A stretch of 46,245 nt of DNA from Methylobacterium crusticola (GTDB taxonomy: Bacteria; Pseudomonadota; Alphaproteobacteria; Rhizobiales; Beijerinckiaceae). Location: contig NZ_QOWC01000040.1 in assembly GCF_003574465.1 (NCBI RefSeq), positions 1-46,245 of the forward strand, in the 5' to 3' direction. Below, one piece after another: positions 41,818 through 46,245 of the stretch. Both the position numbers and the translations under genes were made by a program. Numbering within the stretch: the first letter of the stretch is position 1; every line of letters begins with the position of its first letter. The notes under the pieces are model-generated. The model did not search any database. It was not told where the DNA came from and worked only from the letters and a program-made list of their open reading frames with translations.

Positions 41818-44800
41818 TCAGTAGCTGGCCGCGGGCGCCGGCTCGGCGTCCGCCGCTGGCGCCGGCCCGGCGTCCGCCGCGGGGATCGCGCGCAGGCGCT
41901 CGAGGGGGATGCCCGCGAAGCGCAGCACGAGGACGGGGGTCAGCACGGCGTCGAGCAGGGTGGCGCTGACGAGGCCGCCGAAGATCGTCACCGCGACCGG
42001 GTGCAGGATCTCCTTGCCGGGCGCCCCGGCGTCGAGGAGGAGCGGCACCAGCGCGACGCCGGCCGAGAGCGACGTCATCAGGACGGGCGCGAGCCGCTCC
42101 AGGCTGGCGCGGATCACGAGCTCCGGCCCGAACGGCACGCCCTCGTGCAGGCTGAGGTTGAGGATGTGGCTGACCTTGAGGATGCCGTTGCGGGCCGCGA
42201 TCCCCGTGAGGGTGATGAAGCCGATCATCGAGGCGACGGAGAGCGGCAGGCCGGCGAGCCACAGGGCCGCGACGCTGCCGACGAGGCTCAGGGGCACGTT
42301 GCCCATGATGATGAGCGCGAGGACGGCCGAGCGGTAGCGGCTGCACAGGAGCGCGAAGACGAGCCCGAGGGAGAGGAGGCCCAGCGCCGCGACGGTGCGG
42401 CCCGCCTCCTCCTGGGCCTGGAAGGTGCCCTCGAGGCGCCAGAACCCGCCGGGCGGCAGCGCCGTGGCGGCGAGCTCCCGCCGGATCGCCCCGGCGAGCG
42501 CCGCGCCGTCCCGGCCGGGGGCGGCGTTGGCCTGCACGGCGAGGCGCCGGCGCCCGTTCTCGCGCAGGATCTGGTTGGGCCCGTCGGTCTCGCGGATGTC
42601 GGCGACCTGGCGCGCCGGCACCCGGCCGGACGGCGTCTCGATCAGGAGGTCGCCGAGGGCCTCCGGGGTGCGCTGCGCCTCGGGCAGGCGCGAGACCACG
42701 TCGAAGCGCCGCGGCCCGTCCGCCAGCACCGAGACCACCCGGCCGCTCGACAGGCGGCCGATCTGGTCGACGAGGGCGGCCGGCGCCACGCCGTAGAGGG
42801 CGGCCCGGGCGTAGTCGACCCGGATCTCGAGCTGCGGGATGCGCACCTGGCGCTCGACCTGGAGGTCGGCGAGGCCCGGGATGCGGGCGAGGCGCTCGCG
42901 CAGGTCCTCGGCGCTCGCCCGCAGGGCGTCGAGGTCGTCGCCGAAGAGCTTGACGGCGATCTCGGCCCGCACCCCCGACAGCATGTGGTCGAGGCGGTGG
43001 GAGATCGGCTGGCCCACGTTGATGCCGACCGGCAGCACCGCGAGGCGCCGGCGCAGGTCGGCCACGAGGGCGTCCTTCGGCCGGCCGCCGGGCCTGAGCC
43101 GGATCTCGAGGTCCGAGGAGTGCACGCCCTCGGCGTGCTCGTCGAGCTCGGCCCGGCCGGTGCGGCGCCCGACCGCCTCGACCTCGGGGATCTCGAGCAC
43201 CAGGCGCTCGGCGATCCGCCCGGCCCGGCTGCTCTCGGCGAGGGAGATCCCGGGCTCGAAGGCGAGCGTGACCGTGAACGAGCCCTCGTTGAAGGCCGGC
43301 AGGAAGGCGCGGGGCAGGTGCCAGGCCGCGATGCCCGCCGCCAGCACCGCGCCGGCCGCGAGGCCGGCCATCAGGCGCGGATGCGGCAGGGCGCGCCGCA
43401 GCAGGGCGCCGTTGACGGCCTTGAGCCCGCGCAGGAGGCGGCTGTCGGCCTCCGGCCCGGCCCCCCGGCCCGCCAGCAGCAGGGAGGCGAGCGCCGGGGT
43501 CAGGGTCAGCGAGACCGCGAGGCTCGCCAGGATGGCGATGACGTAGGCCTGGCCCAGGGGCGCGAACAGCCGGCCCTCGATGCCCGAGAGGGCAAACAGC
43601 GGCACGAACACGAGCACGATGATCGCCGTCGCGTAGACGATGCCGGAGCGCACCTCGCTGGAGGCCTGCACCACCACGCGGAAGACCGGGCGCGGGGCGC
43701 CCTGCGCCCGGTTCTCGCGCAGGCGGCGGGCGATGTTCTCCACGTCCACCACGGCGTCGTCGACGAGCTCGCCGATCGCGATCGCCAGCCCCCCGAGCGT
43801 CATGGTGTTGATCGACAGCCCGGCGAGGTGGAACACGATCGCGGTCGCCAGCACCGAGACCGGGATCGCCGAGAGCGAGATCGCGGTCGTGCGCCAGTTC
43901 AGCAGGAAGCAGAACAGCACCACCGCCACCACGGCGACCGCCTCCGCCAGCACCCGGGCGACGTTGGCGACGGCGGTCTCGATGAAGTCGGCCTGGCGGA
44001 ACACCACCTGGTCGGCCCGGATGCCGTCCGGCAGCCCGGGGGCGATCTCGGCGAGGGCCCGGGCGACCGCCCGGGTGAGCGCCACGGTGTCGGTGTCGGG
44101 CTGCTTCTCGACCGAGACGATCACGGCGGGCCGGCCGTTGTAGCCCGCCTCGCCGCGCTTGAACCTGGGGGCGAAGGACACCTCGGCGACCTGGGCGAGG
44201 CGCACGGGCGTGCCGTCCTGCGCGCCCACCACGAGGCCGCGCAGGTCCTCGAGGCTCAGGGTGCGGCCGAGGGTGCGGATCAGGATCTCGCGGGCGTCGC
44301 GGTCGGTGAAGCCCCCGCCCGCGTTGGTGCCGAACCGCTCCAGGGCCGCGTCGAGCTGGGCATGCGTCACGCCGAGCGCCCGCATCGCCGCCGGGTTCGG
44401 CCCGACGCGGAACTGGCGCACCTCGCCGCCGATCGGGATCACCTGGGCGACGCCCGGGATGGTGAGGAGCCGGGGCCGGATCACGAAGTCGGCCGCCTCC
44501 CGCAGGGCCATGGGCGAGGCGGCCTCGCTCGTGAGCGCCACCATCAGCACCTGGCCCATGATCGAGGAGACCGGCCCCATCTGCGGGCTCAGGCCCGGCG
44601 GGAGCTGCTCGCGCACCAGGGCGAGGCGCTCGGCGACCTGCTGGCGGTTGCGGTAGAGGTCGGTGCCCCAGGCGAACTCGACCGTCACGATCGAGAGGCC
44701 GACGCCCGAGACCGACCGCACCCGCTCGACGCCCGGCAGCCCGCTCATCCGGGTCTCGACCGGGTAGCTGACGAGCTGCTCCACCTCCGGGGGGGCGAGC

Positions 44801-44964
44801 CCCTCGGCCTCGGTCATGACCGTGACGGTCGGCCGGTTGAGGTCGGGGAGGACGTCGACCGGGAGGCGCGTGAGCGTGAAGGCGCCGTAGAGCACCAGCA
44901 CGGCGGCGGCGGCGAGCACGAGGAGGCGGTTGCGCAGAGCGCCTGAGACGAGGGCGGCGAACAT
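41818..44964 (-). CDS. Heavy-metal efflux RND pump (CzcA/CusA family)
   Basis: A 1048-residue inner-membrane pump, the normal length for the family. Motifs include [20 protein letters not shown] near the start, [25 protein letters not shown], and in helix 4 the HME-RND signature [22 protein letters not shown] with its acidic residues and EN pair. The C-terminal half repeats the fold with [29 protein letters not shown] and [13 protein letters not shown]. It exports divalent cations or copper/silver across both membranes with its adaptor. The metal is not clear from these motifs. The gene follows the adaptor after about 105 bases. Confidence 0.94.
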   Translation of the reverse strand: MFAALVSGALRNRLLVLAAAAVLVLYGAFTLTRLPVDVLPDLNRPTVTVMTEAEGLAPPEVEQLVSYPVETRMSGLPGVERVRSVSGVGLSIVTVEFAWGTDLYRNRQQVAERLALVREQLPPGLSPQMGPVSSIMGQVLMVALTSEAASPMALREAADFVIRPRLLTIPGVAQVIPIGGEVRQFRVGPNPAAMRALGVTHAQLDAALERFGTNAGGGFTDRDAREILIRTLGRTLSLEDLRGLVVGAQDGTPVRLAQVAEVSFAPRFKRGEAGYNGRPAVIVSVEKQPDTDTVALTRAVARALAEIAPGLPDGIRADQVVFRQADFIETAVANVARVLAEAVAVVAVVLFCFLLNWRTTAISLSAIPVSVLATAIVFHLAGLSINTMTLGGLAIAIGELVDDAVVDVENIARRLRENRAQGAPRPVFRVVVQASSEVRSGIVYATAIIVLVFVPLFALSGIEGRLFAPLGQAYVIAILASLAVSLTLTPALASLLLAGRGAGPEADSRLLRGLKAVNGALLRRALPHPRLMAGLAAGAVLAAGIAAWHLPRAFLPAFNEGSFTVTLAFEPGISLAESSRAGRIAERLVLEIPEVEAVGRRTGRAELDEHAEGVHSSDLEIRLRPGGRPKDALVADLRRRLAVLPVGINVGQPISHRLDHMLSGVRAEIAVKLFGDDLDALRASAEDLRERLARIPGLADLQVERQVRIPQLEIRVDYARAALYGVAPAALVDQIGRLSSGRVVSVLADGPRRFDVVSRLPEAQRTPEALGDLLIETPSGRVPARQVADIRETDGPNQILRENGRRRLAVQANAAPGRDGAALAGAIRRELAATALPPGGFWRLEGTFQAQEEAGRTVAALGLLSLGLVFALLCSRYRSAVLALIIMGNVPLSLVGSVAALWLAGLPLSVASMIGFITLTGIAARNGILKVSHILNLSLHEGVPFGPELVIRASLERLAPVLMTSLSAGVALVPLLLDAGAPGKEILHPVAVTIFGGLVSATLLDAVLTPVLVLRFAGIPLERLRAIPAADAGPAPAADAEPAPAASY

Positions 44965-45070
44965 CGGGCGTCAGCATCTTCCGGCGGGGGGAGACGGGGT
45001 CGGCGCGAGGGAGCGCGTCGCCGCGGGGGCCCGGAGCGGCACCCGGATGGCGGCGCGATCGGGCGCCGCC

Positions 45071-46245
45071 CTAGCGGACCTGGGCCAGGAGCTCGGCCCC
45101 CTCGGTGACGATGCGCCGGCCCGGCGCGAGGCCGCCGGCGATCAGCACCCGGGAGGCGTCGAGGGGCGCGACCCGCACCGGGCGGGCCACGAAGCGCTCG
45201 GCGGCGACGTGCTCGTAGACGACGTCCTGGCCGTTGCCGGCCCGCACCACGCTCGCGCGGGGCAGGGCGAGGCCGGCCGTCTCCTCCCCGGTGGCGGCCA
45301 GCACCGTGACGAACTGCCCGATGCGCAGGGTGTCGGGCGCGTCCCGGACCGCGAACTGCACCGGCACCGCCTGGTCGCGGCCGGCGAGGCCCGAGCCCCG
45401 GTAGTCGAGGGTGAGGCTGCGCCCGTCGGCGAGGCGCGCCGTCGACGCGGCGCCGGGGGCCGGCGCCTCGACGCTCAGGGCCTCGAAGCTCAGGGCCTCG
45501 ACCCAGAGGCGGGCCGGGTCGACGATCTGGAACACCATGGTGCCGGGCGCCGCCATCTGGCCCGCGACCGCCGCGCCCGCGGCCACGACCCCGTCGACGG
45601 GCGCGACGAGGGCCTCGGGCGCCTGCCGGATCGCGTCGAGGGCGGCGCGGCGGTCGCGCAGGCCCGACAGCTCCGCCCGGGCGTCGTCGAGCTGGATCTG
45701 CGCCACGGCTCCGCTCGGGGCGAGCTTGGCGTAGCGCTCGACCCGCCGCGCCACGATGGCGATCTGCTGGTCGAGCTCGCCCTGGCGCTGGCGCATGTCG
45801 GAGACGTCGACCGCCTGCACGGGCGGGGTCACGAGGGCCAGGACGTCGCCCCGGCGCACCCGCGTGCCGAGGCGCGGAAACGCGCCCGAGGGCGGCGGCG
45901 ACAGCCGCCCGCCGACCGAGGATTGCACCACGCCGCTGGCATTCGGGTCCGGGATGATCCGGCCGGGCAGCGCGACGCTGCGGCGGAAGACGCCCTCCTG
46001 CGTCACGGCCGTGCGCAGGACGAGCAGGCGCTGCACCGGCTTCGGCACGAAGACGCCGCCGTCCGGCAGGCGCCGCGCGAGGTCGGGGTCCGCCCCCGGG
46101 CCGGCGGGCGCCGGGAGGGCCGCGTGGGCCTCCTCGCGGTGGCCCGCGCCGTCCCCCTCGTGGGCGGATGCCCGCGCGAGGGCGCCGGCGCCCAGGAGGA
46201 GCGCGGCCGCGACGGCGAGGAGGGCCGCCAGGGAGGCGCCGCCCC
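45071..46245 (-). CDS. RND efflux adaptor (CzcB/CusB-like, HlyD family), 5' partial
   Basis: The frame is open to the window edge; about 391 residues are visible. The N-terminal visible part is a signal-like hydrophobic stretch (LAALLAVAAALLLGAGALARA) and a His/Glu-rich segment (AHEGDGAGHREEAH) that may bind metal. Next come a barrel-sandwich domain (VALPGRIIPDPNASGVVQSSVGGRLSPPPSG), a coiled coil (VDVSDMRQRQGELDQQIAIVARRVERY) and VAPVDGVVAAGAAVAGQMAAPGTMVFQIVDP. It starts the operon with the RND pump and the small periplasmic protein. A GTG at 46048 is in frame but lies too far inside to be the true start, since the signal region is upstream. Confidence 0.9.
   Translation of the reverse strand, partial: GGASLAALLAVAAALLLGAGALARASAHEGDGAGHREEAHAALPAPAGPGADPDLARRLPDGGVFVPKPVQRLLVLRTAVTQEGVFRRSVALPGRIIPDPNASGVVQSSVGGRLSPPPSGAFPRLGTRVRRGDVLALVTPPVQAVDVSDMRQRQGELDQQIAIVARRVERYAKLAPSGAVAQIQLDDARAELSGLRDRRAALDAIRQAPEALVAPVDGVVAAGAAVAGQMAAPGTMVFQIVDPARLWVEALSFEALSVEAPAPGAASTARLADGRSLTLDYRGSGLAGRDQAVPVQFAVRDAPDTLRIGQFVTVLAATGEETAGLALPRASVVRAGNGQDVVYEHVAAERFVARPVRVAPLDASRVLIAGGLAPGRRIVTEGAELLAQVR

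Noticed and set aside
41402..44977. Frame of nearly 1,200 codons across the RND pump and the small periplasmic gene
   Set aside because: Only its last 131 codons are a real gene; the rest is an out-of-frame reading of the pump.

Overview
The window is very GC-rich, densely coded chromosomal DNA from an alphaproteobacterium. Several features together point to a Methylobacterium-like member of the Hyphomicrobiales: an sdhCDAB operon, three-gene proton-translocating transhydrogenase (pntA1-pntA2-pntB), an aa3-oxidase subunit IV-type small protein, a mesaconyl-CoA hydratase of the ethylmalonyl-CoA pathway, an Omp19/Inh lipoprotein and a YggT-YggU pair. The assignment is by gene content and composition only. 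No rRNA, CRISPR array or intact insertion sequence was seen. Two tRNAs are present (Tyr-GUA and Ala-CGC, both on the minus strand).

Layout. 1-3.5 kb: a DJ-1/PfpI protein resembling isonitrile hydratase (cut by the window edge), an NTF2-like protein, a divergent GlxA-type AraC regulator and a CitE-like lyase, followed by a short TAXI-receptor-like remnant. 3.7-7.7 kb: the most unusual locus, a minus-strand operon of an M6 metalloprotease with a Lys/Asp repeat tail, a degenerate ATP-grasp-like protein, a RimK-like ATP-grasp ligase and a 99-residue protein. The first three are joined by 4-base GTGA overlaps; the last junction looks like an ATGA overlap broken by one base. 8.5-16.2 kb: tRNA-Tyr, recJ, pnt operon, oxidase subunit IV, an ABC1/UbiB kinase and a CsoR/FrmR-type regulator. 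16.5-21 kb: two small unknown proteins, tRNA-Ala, yggT-yggU, mesaconyl-CoA hydratase, an MntR-like repressor and a LysR regulator with two palindromes in its upstream region. 21.1-25.8 kb: sdhC-sdhD-sdhA-[vapD]-sdhB, interrupted by a lower-GC VapD toxin-family gene, then a double hairpin terminator and an Omp19-like protease inhibitor.

25.8-34.4 kb: a membrane-anchored TAXI receptor, a D-threonine aldolase/D-serine dehydratase-like enzyme, an outer-membrane barrel, an MFS gene with two compensating frameshifts coupled to a GNAT gene, mutL (endonuclease type) and a DUF2934 protein. 34.5-38.8 kb: a TetR regulator divergent from an HxlR regulator-HlyD-MFS efflux operon. 38.8-41 kb: an AT-rich 0.5 kb leader, a protealysin-like M4 metalloprotease and its predicted inhibitor emfourin. 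41.4 kb to the end: a heavy-metal RND efflux operon (adaptor, pump, small periplasmic protein), with the adaptor cut by the window edge.

Themes. Three loci concern proteolysis and its control: the M6/ATP-grasp operon, the protealysin/emfourin pair and the Omp19-like lipoprotein. The M6/ATP-grasp operon is the best candidate for an undescribed system. One hypothesis is that the ligase pair modifies the protease's own Lys/Asp-rich tail or the small partner protein. That function is inference from gene order, overlaps and motifs, not something the sequence proves.
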